Shown here one piece after another: positions 1-10,967 of a DNA stretch of 64,000 bases. The stretch's first letter is position 1, and every line of letters starts with the position of its first letter. A model generated the notes under the pieces. That model did no database searches, had not been told where the DNA came from, and was given only the letters and a program-made list of their open reading frames with translations. Made by a program: the position numbers and the translations under genes. Source of the DNA: Lytechinus pictus (Eukaryota > Echinodermata > Echinoidea > Temnopleuroida > Toxopneustidae); contig NC_087258.1 of assembly GCF_037042905.1 (NCBI RefSeq), forward strand, positions 8,286,501 through 8,350,500, written 5' to 3'.

Positions 1-697
1 TTTTTTTTTTTATATCATTCCAGAAATGAAATGTATTTGATCGCGATCGATATATTTCTAATCAAGTGGTAATTGCAATGTTTATATTAACATACTTATT
101 TTATTCCTCTTTGAAGGTGTTTACATTATGTTCCCAATTCTGCTGATTTGGAGAGGTTATAAAAAAGGTATTTGACATTGAAATCAGTTAAAAATAATAT
201 GAAAATAATAATTGCGAGCGCGAGCTGATTTTTTTCTAAAAATTTAGACTTAAAACGATACATTTTGTGCACTTAATTATTAATACGATGGGTATCTTCC
301 TTAATGAATTATGCGAGCGCGAAGCGCGAGCTAAAAAAATTGATATTCCTAACTGGACACTAGACATTCTAAGCAGTTTTATAGAATTGGTTTCTTAACA
401 GTCGTGCGGTCGCGAAGCGCGAGCTAAAAACTTTTGATATTCCGACTTAGAAACTTGATATTCTAAGCACTTTTAGTAACCATGAACAAATTGGTTTCTA
501 ACTGAATAATTAATTGATGCGAGCGCGAAGAGCGAGCTGAATATTTGAGATATTCCCCCCTGAAAAGTGAACATTCTAAGCACCTTTTAAAAAAAAAACT
601 ATGAACAAGATGGTAGTTAAAAACAATTAATTGGTGTGAGCGCGAAGCGCGAATTGAAAATTTTTGATATTTCGACCTGAAAACCTTACATTCTGAG
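1..697. repeat. hAT-related palindrome repeats, left of inserted MITE
   Basis: Within gene A intron 5. Repeated GCGAGCGCGAAGCGCGAGCT-type palindromes (near 217, 312, 408, 519, 636) stand about 100 bp apart in AT-rich DNA, with shared spacer words such as GATATTCCGAC and ACATTCTAAGCAC. The same array resumes after 1083 (near 1120, 1310, 1420, 1506) to about 1530, and matches the interior of the element at 37910-39095. The element ends are not visible. Confidence 0.7.
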
Positions 698-1075
698 CAC
701 TAGCGTACCTACGGGGGGGGCAGGGGGGGCACTCTGCCCCCCTGACGAGTCACAACCCATGCAAAAACGTATCTTTGCCCCCCCTGAAGGGCTTGAAAAA
801 CCTTTTTTGCCCCCCCTCTGACGAGCTTGAAGACCTTTATTTATTTTTTTTATTTTTTTTTTTTTGCTTGTCAATTTTTTTCTAGTACGAAATCCTCTAT
901 TTGTTATCGAAGACCTTTTTTTTTTTTTTTTGCTTGGCAAATTTTTTTCTGGTACGAAATCCGTTATTTGAGATCGAAGACCTTTTTTTTTTTTTTTTTT
1001 TTTTTCTTTTTTTCTTTTCAAATTTTTTGGCGGACGGTTTTGCCCCCCCTGTGGAAAATCCTAGGTACGCCACTG
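698..1075. mobile_element. hAT-type non-autonomous element with 8-bp target duplication
   Basis: 378 bp. Left end CACTAGCGTACCTA and inverted right end TAGGTACGCCACTG match at 12 of 14 bases, and the flanks repeat ATTCTGAG (690-697 and 1076-1083). The interior is G/C runs and long T runs; the Lys-rich open frames here are low-complexity artefacts. It inserted into an older repeat of the same superfamily. Confidence 0.82.
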
Positions 1076-1769
1076 ATTCTGAGCACTTCATTTAATTCTG
1101 AACAGGATGGAATTTTATGCGTTTGCGAAGCACGAGGTAAAATTGTTGATATTCCGACCTAAGAACTTGATATTCTAAGCAAATTTTGTAACCGTGAACA
1201 AATTGGTTTCTACTGATGTATTTTTGATTTTTTATATTCCGACCTGAAAACTGGACATTCTAACCACTTCATTTAACTATGAACAGGATGGATATACCTA
1301 AACAGTTATACGTGAGCACGAAGCGCGAGCTGAAATTTTTGATATTCCGGCCTAAGAACTGGATATTATAAGCACTTTTTGTAACCGTGAACAAATTGGT
1401 TTGTAACTAATAAATTGATGCGAGCGCGAAGTGTGAGCTGAAAATTTTTGATATTTCAATCTGAAAACTAGACATTTATTTTAGGTATCCAACTAAAAAA
1501 TTGATGCGAGCGCTTAGCGCGAGCGAAATTTTTATTGTTTTAATTACATTACCTAAAAGTTTTCTGTACCTTTTTCCTGTCCCTGGTCAGCCCAGTCCAT
1601 ATTCACTATCGGTACAGAGAGCTCCAAAAGTCGCATTGCGTAAAAATCACAATTTACCGATAAAAGTGTAAGGTTTAATTGACATTTACAGACAATGATG
1701 GTGGAACTAAAAAACCGAATCAGTTGGAACAGCCAAGTGTGCCCGAAATATTTCCAACAGTCTGCAGTC

Positions 1770-1931
1770 CAGTTTTTGTTTCCCTTTTCTCTTAAACTCT
1801 TTCTTCTTTTTCCCCTTCCCCTTTTTTCTTTCTTTCCTTTTTCCTCTTTTTCTTTCTCTTTTTTCGCTTCCTTTTTTTTTGCTCGTGACTCGTCAGGGGG
1901 GCAGTCTGCCCCCCCTTAGGTACGCTAGTGA
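1770..1931. repeat. pyrimidine tract ending in a hAT-type terminus
   Basis: C/T-rich stretch (1785-1880), then a GGGGGGCAG/CTGCCCCCC palindrome and TAGGTACGCTAGTG, the inverse of the left end of the 698-1075 element. Its other end was not found. Confidence 0.45.
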
Positions 1932-2127
1932 CTTGGATGATCAGGAGGTATTATTTACAGTGATGTATATTTCGATTTGCGCCAAAGTAATGCATGAATG
2001 CAATGAATGAACCCCAGATGCAAATGGTATCATAATCCTACATGAGTTAGTAAACGTATTTGAAAATCCTTTTTTTTTTATTGATGAGTTGAATTCAGAA
2101 ATAGAGAGTATGAGCAAAATAGTTTAC

Positions 2128-2242
2128 CACCATCTTTGTCGCTTGCATCCAGGTAGAGGCTACTCCAGCTTTTTTCACCAAGTGGATAGATGTCTTCTAT
2201 CTCATCGGTTGTTAAATCTATGACAGCGATTGCGTTGTTTTT
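2128..2242 (-). CDS. msp130-like: gene A exon 5 (last exon visible)
   Basis: 115 nt, acceptor TTTCAG, donor GTAAAC. Encodes KNNAIAVIDLTTDEIEDIYP and then LGEKSWSSLYLDASDKDG. No further gene A exon can be found between 2127 and 1. Confidence 0.86.
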
Positions 2243-5200
2243 CTGAAATAACAAAAAAAACGTAGTGCTGTAAAAAGCCTATAATGTACTGATACTCAAA
2301 CAGTTTATTCAAGTAAATCAAGATCACTTCACCTCCCAAATATTTTGGTTTCTAACGCCGTTATGTATATTTCTGTACGACGATGCCTCGGATTGAATGT
2401 TGTACATAAATATTTATTCATTCTATGAAAGGTTTATATAACATATGCGTATGATGATATCTTGCTTGGAAACAATTATCATTTTCAACCACTTTGAACT
2501 ATTACAAATAAAGGGCCACCAGCTTGCAGCCGAGTCTCTACAATTTATTGATTGTGACACTGCCCCCCCGGTGGCGGGAGATAAAATGTAGAAAATTGTC
2601 GGGCAGAGGGTTGGTGCGTAATTTCCGGGAAAACGGGAAAAAAATAGATTACTTAAATTATTATTATTATAAACTGTCATAAAAGTATTTTTTAAGTTTT
2701 ACAGAGAGAAATTGGTAATGAACAAAAATTAAAAAAAATAAAAAAAAGTTGAAGGTGCATGCTGTGGTTGGAGAATAAATGTCAGCTTCCTTTCTAGTAA
2801 CAAGTGATGTGAAGCAAGGATGTACAATCGGTCCTATCTTTTTTTTTTACTTTTTTCTAGCAGCAGCATCTACAACAGTCATCAAAATCTTCACAACAAT
2901 AAGGCCTCATTCTCACCATGCAATTCAGCGACGGTCCTATGTAATTAACTGCAATGTGCTCTCCTAACAAGCTTTTCGTTGCATTTGAATGTACAATAAT
3001 TGTTACTTGCCGAATATTTGATGAGAATTATTGAAAGTTAGCTTCCATTACGTGACCTTGAAAGCGCCCACAATTTTTTTGTATAAGTCCTCAAGATTGT
3101 CTCAAACTAATTTCCATATAGCATACACGTACCTGTAATGCAACATATGCTTTAGTGTCATTTTTGTTATATGTAATGTATTCAGGCTCCATATTTTGTG
3201 AGAATGTATGTTCGCCATCGTCTAATTGTCCACGGTAAGAATAACGCACGCCTTTTCCCACGTATTCATCAGCTCTAAAAAAATATAAAATAAATAAATA
3301 AATAAAAATCAGAACAAAGGTTGTACGTTTGAAAATAAAAAGTTCCCAAGGAGCTCTCGCTGCCCAGACATGCTTAAAAATTAAATTTGGAAATTAAGAC
3401 TTCATGAAATAAAATGTGAAAATTCTCTGCACAAAGTTGTCATTCATATTCTTATTTCGGAGTTTTAGGAGTTATATCATATTGGCACAATTCATTTAAG
3501 ACACACAGATGTGTACTAAGATAATCTTGACAATTCTGCAAAGGTGTATTGATAATGATAATATCTCCATTCATATAGCGCTGTTACTATGTGCATATAC
3601 TCAACTGCGCTTTGATACGTGGTATCATAATTATCATTGCCCTGACCGTAGCTGAGCCGCCATATCGGCGCTAAAGCGTCAAGGAATTAATCCTACCGGG
3701 TACCCATTCACTTCACCTGGGTCGAGTGCAGCACAAAATGGGTAAATCCCTTGCTGTAGGAAAACACACCATGGCTTGGATTCGAACCCACGTCCCTCTG
3801 CTAGAAAGACGAGAGTCGTAACCACTAGACCATGACGCCCTTACCATCATCATTATCATTATTATTGAATAACGTCAATATTATTCACCTGTCATTGAAT
3901 TGAGTGAAGTTGAGCAGTGTAGAATTGTAGGTGGAGCCATCATGGGAAAGTCGAATAATGGATATCGTTCCCTCTGGATTGATCAATGCCGTCTTCTCAG
4001 CATTTTCTTTCGCTATTCCCTTATTAGCAACGAGGATGGTTAGGCAATCGTGTGAGAAATGAAGCATATCAGGTTTGCTGCCGACTTTAACCAAAGACGA
4101 AAGTAAGTAAATTAACGAACGAAAAAATAAAACCAATCAATTTTTATTTGATTTAATTTACTAATTTACTGATTTCCGTTCAGTTGTACATAATATGCTA
4201 AGCATAACACAACATGAACATAACAACAATGTTAACATAATTTTTTCAATCAACATCTGATAGTTATTGTTTCCATGAGGACTTATCATTGCGAGCTGAC
4301 GTTTAATTTAATTTTTATTAGTCCTATACCAATCAAATGGTCAGCTGTACAGTACATCTCACTGGATGAGAGATATATAATCAGAATGCAAATTAGTATA
4401 CATTGTGCTGTATATCTCTATGCCCACTCAGTATATTGAATACGCAGGTAAAACATGTGACCTCACAACCTGAAACGTTTGAAATGAATTACTCTGTTGT
4501 TCTGTGATCGGGGGGGGGGCGTTTTATCAACTTTGTTGGACTAACAAATTATCAGGTCTGACAACTTGCTTCATTTTGATTGGTTGAGATGGACTCTCAC
4601 TTTGGACCCTGTTGTATAAAACATCCGACTACTTCTTTCATGAAACGCTCCTCACAAAGCTTTCTTAAACATAATTTCCCCATGTGTTTCACTTTTATCC
4701 AACTTTTAACCAACTTGACCTCAAGCTAGACTTTCCTTTTCAACACTTACTCGGTATTTCCAGAAGCCTGTTCCACGTCTCTGCAGTTTTGTCGTAAAGG
4801 CTGTAAATCTGTAGAGTACCCGGATCTACTTTCGTATTTCCTTCAAGAACGAAGGCAACAAAGTCGCCGCAGGTCTCGATGTCATTGCATGTAAAGTCGA
4901 TAGTCATTCGATGAATAATGGTGGGCGTGGTCACATTTGACCAATCAGTGATATGGATATAATTGTCACCTGGGAAGAATAAAACGCCATACCGCTATGA
5001 TATGAATTTCAAAGTGATAGTCACAAATTAAAATGATGATTAGGCATATTGTTCCATGTTGCATAGACACTTGTTTTGTGCCAAGAAATAATCTACGTTA
5101 CATGCTTATGGACATATTCGAAATACAGAATTACTAATACCACAGTTCATCATACTTTTGTCTAGTCCATCTAGCGTAAATTGATTGGCCAAACTATACT

Positions 5201-5738
5201 TTTTTTGAGAAAAAAATAATAATCTTTGGAAAATATTGTAAAGGAATGTCCAATGTGGACAAAATAAAACTTAATTTGGAAATGTTAGATCAGGACATTT
5301 TTTAGATTTTTCACAACAGTAAATTTTAGAGGTTGACAATGACTTCTGAAAGATTGTCTGTACCATGTTCCGTGTCCATCTTACAATGAACCTCCATTAA
5401 ATCAAGTTAATTGAATACGATATTTTACTAAAATAACTTGGTGGTAGACTGGATGAATGTGTCACATGGAGGAAAAATCGGTTCGAAAGGTATAGGACAA
5501 ATAAAACATACAGAGAGAACTAAATAAACTGACCTCCTGTGTAGGCAATTTTGTTGGTAGCATCGTAGCCAGACTGTTCTGAAGCGCCCTCATCGATGCC
5601 ATAAAGACCAACTTCTTCGTTATATTCGTATGGTATGGAGATGGTAGCAACTGGACGAAGGGTTACCATCGCAGAAGCGATTGGTAAAACAACCAGTAGC
5701 GAAGCAATAAGGCCAATCTGCTGTCGCATCTCGTTCAT
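2128..5738 (-). CDS. msp130-like: MSP130-like cell-surface glycoprotein gene A (5' part, exons 1-5; runs off left edge)
   Basis: Seen: five exons join in phase at 5738-5534, 4969-4751, 4084-3889, 3274-3133 and 2242-2128, each with AG before and GT after, giving about 292 residues. The start is the first Met (NEMRQQIGL follows) ahead of a hydrophobic signal peptide ending near ASA. The mature part opens VTLRPVATISIPYEYNEE and continues with ITDWSNVTTPTI, CNDIETCGDFVAFV, GSKPDMLHFSHDC, SIIRLSHDGS, MEPEYIT-type and DLTTDEIEDIYPLGEK-type stretches. Known: MSP130 proteins are secreted, GPI-anchored glycoproteins of skeleton-forming cells and share a fold with bacterial alkaline-phosphatase-like 'choice-of-anchor I' proteins. 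Exon lengths 2-5 equal those of gene B. Odd: the block that reads ANEGEA in gene B reads ANKGIA here. The rest (six exons by analogy with gene B) must lie beyond position 1, so intron 5 exceeds 2.1 kb. An MSP130-related paralogue is the best call; which one cannot be told. Confidence 0.88.
2779..2860 (+). pseudogene. scrap of LINE reverse transcriptase
   Basis: Encodes SFLVTSDVKQGCTIGPIFF, resembling the G-V-K-Q-G-C block of LINE reverse transcriptases, then breaks off. Lies in gene A intron 4. Confidence 0.4.
3133..3274 (-). CDS. msp130-like: gene A exon 4
   Basis: 142 nt, acceptor T-rich then AG, donor GTACGT. Opens R-ADEYVGKGVRYSYRGQ and includes the EPEYITYN-type segment conserved in gene B exon 4. 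Confidence 0.86.
3552..3840 (-). mobile_element. tRNA-derived SINE, near full length
   Basis: The minus strand starts with a tRNA-like head with A box (TGGTCTAGTGGTTACGACT) and B box (GGGTTCGAATCC), anticodon position TTC as in tRNA-Glu. A body with the GCGCTATATGAATGGAGATA ending and a short ATTATC tail follow. The acceptor stem does not pair, so it is not a tRNA gene. Lies in gene A intron 3. Confidence 0.75.
3889..4084 (-). CDS. msp130-like: gene A exon 3
   Basis: 196 nt, phase 1 in and phase 2 out, donor GTGAAT. Encodes GSKPDMLHFSHDCLTILVAN, then KGIAKENAEKTALINPEGTI and NSTLLNFTQFND. Two acidic positions conserved in gene B (ANEGEA) are K and I here. Confidence 0.88.
4507..4655. mobile_element. 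MITE copy of the TTGTCAGATCTGACAA family (diverged)
   Basis: Shares the family core (AGGTCTGACAACTTGC, TTTTGATTGGTTGAGA) and ends in TTTCATGAAACGCTCC. In gene A intron 2. Confidence 0.55.
4751..4969 (-). CDS. msp130-like: gene A exon 2
   Basis: 219 nt. The acceptor is a C/T-rich tract ending CCCAG and the donor is GTAAGTG. Encodes DNYIHITDWSNVTTPT through CNDIETCGDFVAFVLEG to RLLEIP. It carries an N-glycosylation sequon (NVT) and the conserved Cys pair of the family. Confidence 0.88.
5534..5738 (-). CDS. msp130-like: gene A exon 1 (start codon, signal peptide)
   Basis: 205 nt ending in phase 1 at donor GTCAGT. Encodes a signal peptide (LIASLLVVLPIASA core) and the first beta-propeller-like segment, ending NKIAYTG. 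A second Met three codons in (MRQQIG) could also start. Confidence 0.85.
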
Positions 5739-8440
5739 GATGGGTGTACGTTTAAGTTGAGTCTTTCTGGAGAATATAGAAACAAATTTCGAGGATTATC
5801 TTTCCTGGAACTATGGACAAGTGTACTGACTGTGTGTGGTTTTTTTAACTTCCCTTTTCTTGGCTGCTGATACAAATGGTATGATACGAGGAGGCACAAG
5901 ATGATTATGACGAAAATGCTCATGATGATGATGATGGTGGTGGTGGTGGTGATATATCAGACTTATAGATCATTCACGACGAACAGGGCGAATTGGAGAT
6001 TACTAATACAATCCTACAAACTGTATAGACCTGAATGATGGTAGCTTTGTAAGTACATGTCCAGGGCAAAAGTGTCCAACAAAGTGATGTCCTAGGGAAA
6101 ATGTATATTTTTTCTGTTTTTTTTAAGGAGTTTTTTCTAATACAAATACATTGATTTAGAGAGTTTAAATGAGTTCTCTTATTTGGTGGTGATTAATAAT
6201 TCTTCTTTATAATACTTTATTATTCATTTACGTATCCAAAACGATACCGACGTACATATTCGTCATTAGTCATGGTCTATTTATGTCGAATGTAGAGTTA
6301 GCCTTTAATTTGACACATAATGTATTTGATTTGTTTCTATACAGTGATATTTCATGTATTCCATGAATGTAGGCCTACAGTTTTAAGACCTGGTGCCACT
6401 ATCCGACGGACACAAAACGTATTAATAAAGGACACAGCGGACGAGCAACATTTCGGGGGTGGCTCCGTCCGTTTTCATCCGCTCCAGAAAATGGACAAAA
6501 TGGGCGAACAATGAGATCACAGTGGAAGGATGCTCGATGGATATAGAATGTATGAAACACGTATGTAAGGGGAGTACACAGCGGAAACATTACGTTTTCC
6601 AACGGATGGCAAGATTATTTTCCGTTTTACATCCTCTCTGCATCCGTAAGTGCAGTGGGACCAAGCCTTTAAAATTCATGTGTGATAACTGGATAATAAT
6701 CCTTAGTATTTGCCTTCCATAACCATGATAACTACATATGGCTATGTAGCAGTACATGTAAGATATATGATCGTGACTGTAACTGTGTACTCTATGATAT
6801 TAAGGTCAAAATACCACATAAAAGTGCACATTTCCATTTATCAAATCTGACAATGATCTTATAAACCTGTACGATAACCCAGCATATGAAAGTGCAAAGA
6901 AAACTTACCGAAATTTAACAGGTACTACTTATCTAAGACTTGAGTTGTATAGTCTCGCCGTTCAGAAATCTGGATGTGACTCAGTAGTCACATAGAAAAT
7001 ACATATTTGCCTTTGGAAAATGTCAGAGCTATTTTCAGTTATGAAGGCATTCAGTAAATAGCCGGGTGAATAGGTGTACATATTGACACAAAAGGGCCGG
7101 TTAATTCCTTCAAAAATTATGAAAAGCCAACAGTCACAGATATTGAAAACAGACTTTTATACGAATTCAAGACTTTTTTTATTATTATTTAAAATACTTG
7201 TGTTCTGAATGTGTATTCAATTAAAATTAGCACAATAGTTGATTTTAATCTGGGTTTATATTATTATTTTGCGGGGGGAGATAAAAGTTATGTTCAAGGG
7301 CAGAATATTGCTGTACCAGAATTAACGTGTTTTTCGGGTGTTTTTACAACAATAACCCATTAAATAAATTTTTAAGTACAGTCATATTCAAATCAACACG
7401 TTGCGTATTTGAAAACCTGAAGAACTTAAAAGGCTAATGTCGTCAAAAACATTTTTCATAAAACCCAAAACTACAACCTCTATTTACTATGATAACCGTC
7501 TTGACTGGGTAATGCCTCGCTCCCGAATCGTACGATCAGTTTCGAACGCCAAGATTGGCCTTTCGGAACTGATCGCGAAAATGTTTGGACCATTGAACTA
7601 TTTCTACGATCAGTACAATTGCCACGACCGATCTGATATGAACTGATACGGTCACTACGATTACGCCACGATTCAAAGCACAGTTTTGGTCGTAGTGCGA
7701 ATCGCGAAAGTGGGAACGAGGTATAAATAAAACAAGAAGCTTACGTCTACACGATTGCTAATTAATTATTTTTAAAATATTTTTACGATTAAGAGATGTT
7801 AAACATGTTAAAAGAATGTATTATCCCCGTACATCTTGGCCTTCTGGGAAAAGCGCAGTATAAGCAAAAAAGCAAAAAAAATCATTATACTTTAAAAACC
7901 ATGTCGTTACAAATTTAATTCGTATCCACATTTTACGCCTGTGTGGGTCGGGGTTCGGGTGCGTGTGTTTATATCATTGTTTTAGATTTAACAAACGTGT
8001 AGCAAGCAGATATGTTTATTTATACAATCTACCGTAATAGCGCAATTGTAGTGTTTATTTTTGTTAAAAAGATGTTTTTCTTCACCCATGGCTGAATAAA
8101 TGCCACACAAAATATCACCAACTGATTAAGAGTGAAAATATTTACAGGATGCATAAAAGCCGGTTATAATTTAATGTGATTTTTCGTAAGAAACCTTGTC
8201 AAAGCTCAGCGCAACGTCTTTCCCCGCAGGAATCCGGCAAGCAGCTTTTTATTACCAATCAACGCATTTCATTAAGTATGATGATGAATGTGGAAAGCCG
8301 CAAATAAAAGACGCGTATTAGCACGTGGTATCTGCTGAAACACATCGCACTGACTTTAGACAAGATAACTAGAAGAGTTCAACTCTAAACACTTTTTAAA
8401 TCAATTAATAGAGTGGAAATGAACATTTCATATTCAAAAT
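5739..8440. other. upstream region of gene A and intergenic DNA
   Basis: 5739-5940 should hold the 5' UTR and promoter of gene A; no convincing TATA box is visible, and a CACCACCATCATCATCAT-type run lies near 5910-5945. A small inverted-repeat element may lie at 7510-7727 (ends GCCTCGCTCCC / GGGAACGAGGTA). Nothing else recognised. Confidence 0.4.
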
Positions 8441-8489
8441 ATTTCACCATCCTCTCATTATTCTCTCCCCCTCATGCCCCTAGAAACGA

Positions 8490-8800
8490 TTTTTACACCG
8501 GGGTGCTGATGTGAATTTGAAAAGCAAAAAAAAATAAAACTGAGGGGTTTTGAAGCTGATTTTGGTCAAGAAAATTTGTCAAGAAAAAAACAGGCTTCAA
8601 TTTAATTGGGTCCAGATAATTTTGACAAGCAAAAAAAGGATGTTCTACCACAACAAGTACGTCATTTTGGGTTACAGTTTTCAATTTTCCACATCTACCA
8701 GAATTACAGTGGGGTGCCGCCTATGGAGAATAATACACGCAGCACCCCCAAGGAAAATCTTAGGGGTGCAGCACCCTCGCTTCCCAGGGCCATGTCCCCT
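8490..8800. repeat. interspersed repeat with GGGGTGCTG / CAGCACCCC ends, copy 1
   Basis: Begins near ACCGGGGTGCTGATG, contains FDKQKK-type A-rich blocks (TTTGACAAGCAAAAAAA) and ends GGAGAATAATACACGCAGCA-CCCC. The same order of blocks recurs at 15545-15828. Confidence 0.6.
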
Positions 8801-10320
8801 CCTCCTTCATATCTCTCTCTCTCTATCATTCTATCGTCCAATCTTTCCTTTCCTCGGTATTCCTCTATTTTTGTTTTCTCTTAATGAATGCTATTCCCTG
8901 AATATATTGGCTCGAATTTGAAAAACCACCACACCCACAGTCAATTGTTCATGTACATTAGCCGTAATTAACACAAATTAAAGTAATGTGGAAAAGCTGC
9001 AAAGAAAAGCCGCGTAGCGCTGGATTCCTGCTAAAGATAAAAAGGCGCAGACAAGTTCCCTAGGAGTTCAAGGGAAAAAATATTTGCCGTTATTAACAAA
9101 AATAATGTCAAAATTGTCATTTTCGTTTATTATCAGAATGTTTATATTTTTGGTGGAACTTATCGAAAAAAAAATTTTGTTCTCAAACCCGGGAAAATTT
9201 GCCTCTAAATATTTTTCTATCAAAGTCAGCAAAGATAGACCGAGTCACATCATTGGTAAGGCTGAAGTTGATTTTTTTTTTTAAGTCCTGATAAAATTAT
9301 ACAGTGTGGTAAAAACAAATATTGAATTTCCCAATATTTTTTTATCATCATTAAACCCTTTCAATCACATATCCCGTCGAACGGATACATCGAGATTAAT
9401 TCTTAAATAAATCAAATCCATCATTTAAATGGATTGAGTTCAGTAGAGCTTGATTAGGTTCCACTAGTTTTGCTCTTTCTAACGAGATTAAGAGACTTCC
9501 ATTACATTCAAAGTTGAAAAGGAAAGAGACAAACAGAGTCACCCTCATACATGAATTAACAACTCATTATTTTATTAAACACGAAAATGTAAATTTTGTA
9601 CACATTTCTCTAGACAAGTATGTTCTTTTAAATATATATTCTTTATTTCTTTCAAAACGTACAGGGATTAAAATTCATAGAAATTAAGTATAAAGTAATG
9701 TTTGTATACTCTTTATAAAAAAAACACTTAAATATAGCAGCTATTGGATTATTTACATATACGCACCGTACTAGTTTATAACCTCATTATGTTTAATTTT
9801 GAGAGTTTGAAAGGGAATTGTTATGGCATTCATTATTTTCATGCAGGTTTAAACAAAAGATGTAACAAAAAAATCAATGAACATACATTATATGAACATG
9901 TAGCAAAATATCAGAAAATAATATGATCAATTACTCGAGATAAATGCAAAAGTATAAGTATTAAAAAAGACTAAATATGAGAGCACTGGTACCAAGCATT
10001 AGGATAGAGATAGTTCAAGGAAAAAAATTTGGTGTAAGCTTAAAAGAGGATGAAAATTGGTGCCTAGAGTAAATTAGTACACTTTTACAATGGGAGGTTA
10101 TTCATGTAGGAAATTTCGACTACATTAATGGAAAACATTAGTCCCAACATATAAGGCTCTGGCTGCCTCTAAGAGGTGTTCCTAAAATCTTGGAAAGTCA
10201 TGCAAATCAAGAAAATGTTAAGACTCTTTCATATTGCAAGACGCAAGTAGATTCTAGATCAGCTATATTTGTGTATTTAAAATAAGGATCTGTCACTAAT
10301 CGAGCGATATTACGAATGAC
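8801..10320. other. no gene seen; AT-rich intergenic DNA 3' of gene B
   Basis: Only short chance frames. AATAAA on the minus strand near 9571 and 9640 could be distal poly(A) signals for gene B, but nothing selects between them. Confidence 0.3.
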
Positions 10321-10430
10321 TGGTGATCCTTTCTTGAGGTAATTTATGCGCACAAAATTTCATTGGTGTGGATTTAACGCCTAGGAAAGGGTAACCAGTC
10401 GTTAGGAATAGCTTCATGAAACGCCTATCA

Positions 10431-10727
10431 GGGCCCCGTCTTACAAAGAGTTACGATTGATCCGATCAATCACAAGTATACGGAAATACATCAATGTCAT
10501 AATTTTTCTTTAGGAAATTTGTTCTATGTCCTTTGAAAACAAAGAGAAGAATACTGAATCGTCAAGAAAACAGTGAATGTATTGAATATACATCATTTCT
10601 AGAAAATATTTTGAACAAACATGTAATTTTTCGATGTTGGCGTTGCTTACTTTCCATAGTTGCAATCGGTTGAATCAATTGGATTAGATTGATTGGATCA
10701 ATCGCAACTCTTTGTAAGACGGGGCCC
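10431..10727. mobile_element. MITE with 40-bp terminal inverted repeats (GGGCCCCGTCTTACAAAGAG)
   Basis: 297 bp. Left end GGGCCCCGTCTTACAAAGAG and right end CTCTTTGTAAGACGGGGCCC are perfect inverses and pairing continues inward through a GATCAATC block. A related end stands alone near 20183-20212, and a related nested copy is at 60748-60895. Target duplication not clear. Confidence 0.75.
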
Positions 10728-10860
10728 ATGTCTTATTTCTGATGTTGAGAGTTTAAAAAAATCAAAATCATACCGACAACAAACAACACTGTTTTTAAAT
10801 AAAAAGATATAACGTTACTACTTTTCCAGCCAGGGTATAACACAGCTATTCAATATAAAC

Positions 10861-10967
10861 CTACCATTGGAGAATCAGAAAACCAAAGATTATAGAGAGA
10901 AAATACAGAACTTTGGAGGAAATCAGAATGATGCCGTTGCCTGTTGTCATGGTTGGGTTTGGTGGTT
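10861..10967 (-). CDS. msp130-like: gene B exon 11 (GPI-anchor-type tail, stop)
   Basis: 107 nt, acceptor TTTTCTCAG, stop TAG. Encodes PPNPTMTTGNG followed by a hydrophobic stretch (IILISSKVLYFLSIIFGFLI) and LQW-stop. A small-residue region ahead of an uninterrupted hydrophobic C-terminus fits a GPI-attachment signal, as expected for MSP130. Found by phase and hydropathy, not by similarity. Confidence 0.75.

Noticed and set aside
686..1162. Lys-rich and Phe-rich open frames
   Set aside because: They translate poly-A/T and poly-G/C tracts inside a MITE.
3768..3840. Functional tRNA-Glu gene
   Set aside because: A and B boxes are present, but the acceptor stem does not pair and the sequence continues into a SINE body and tail.
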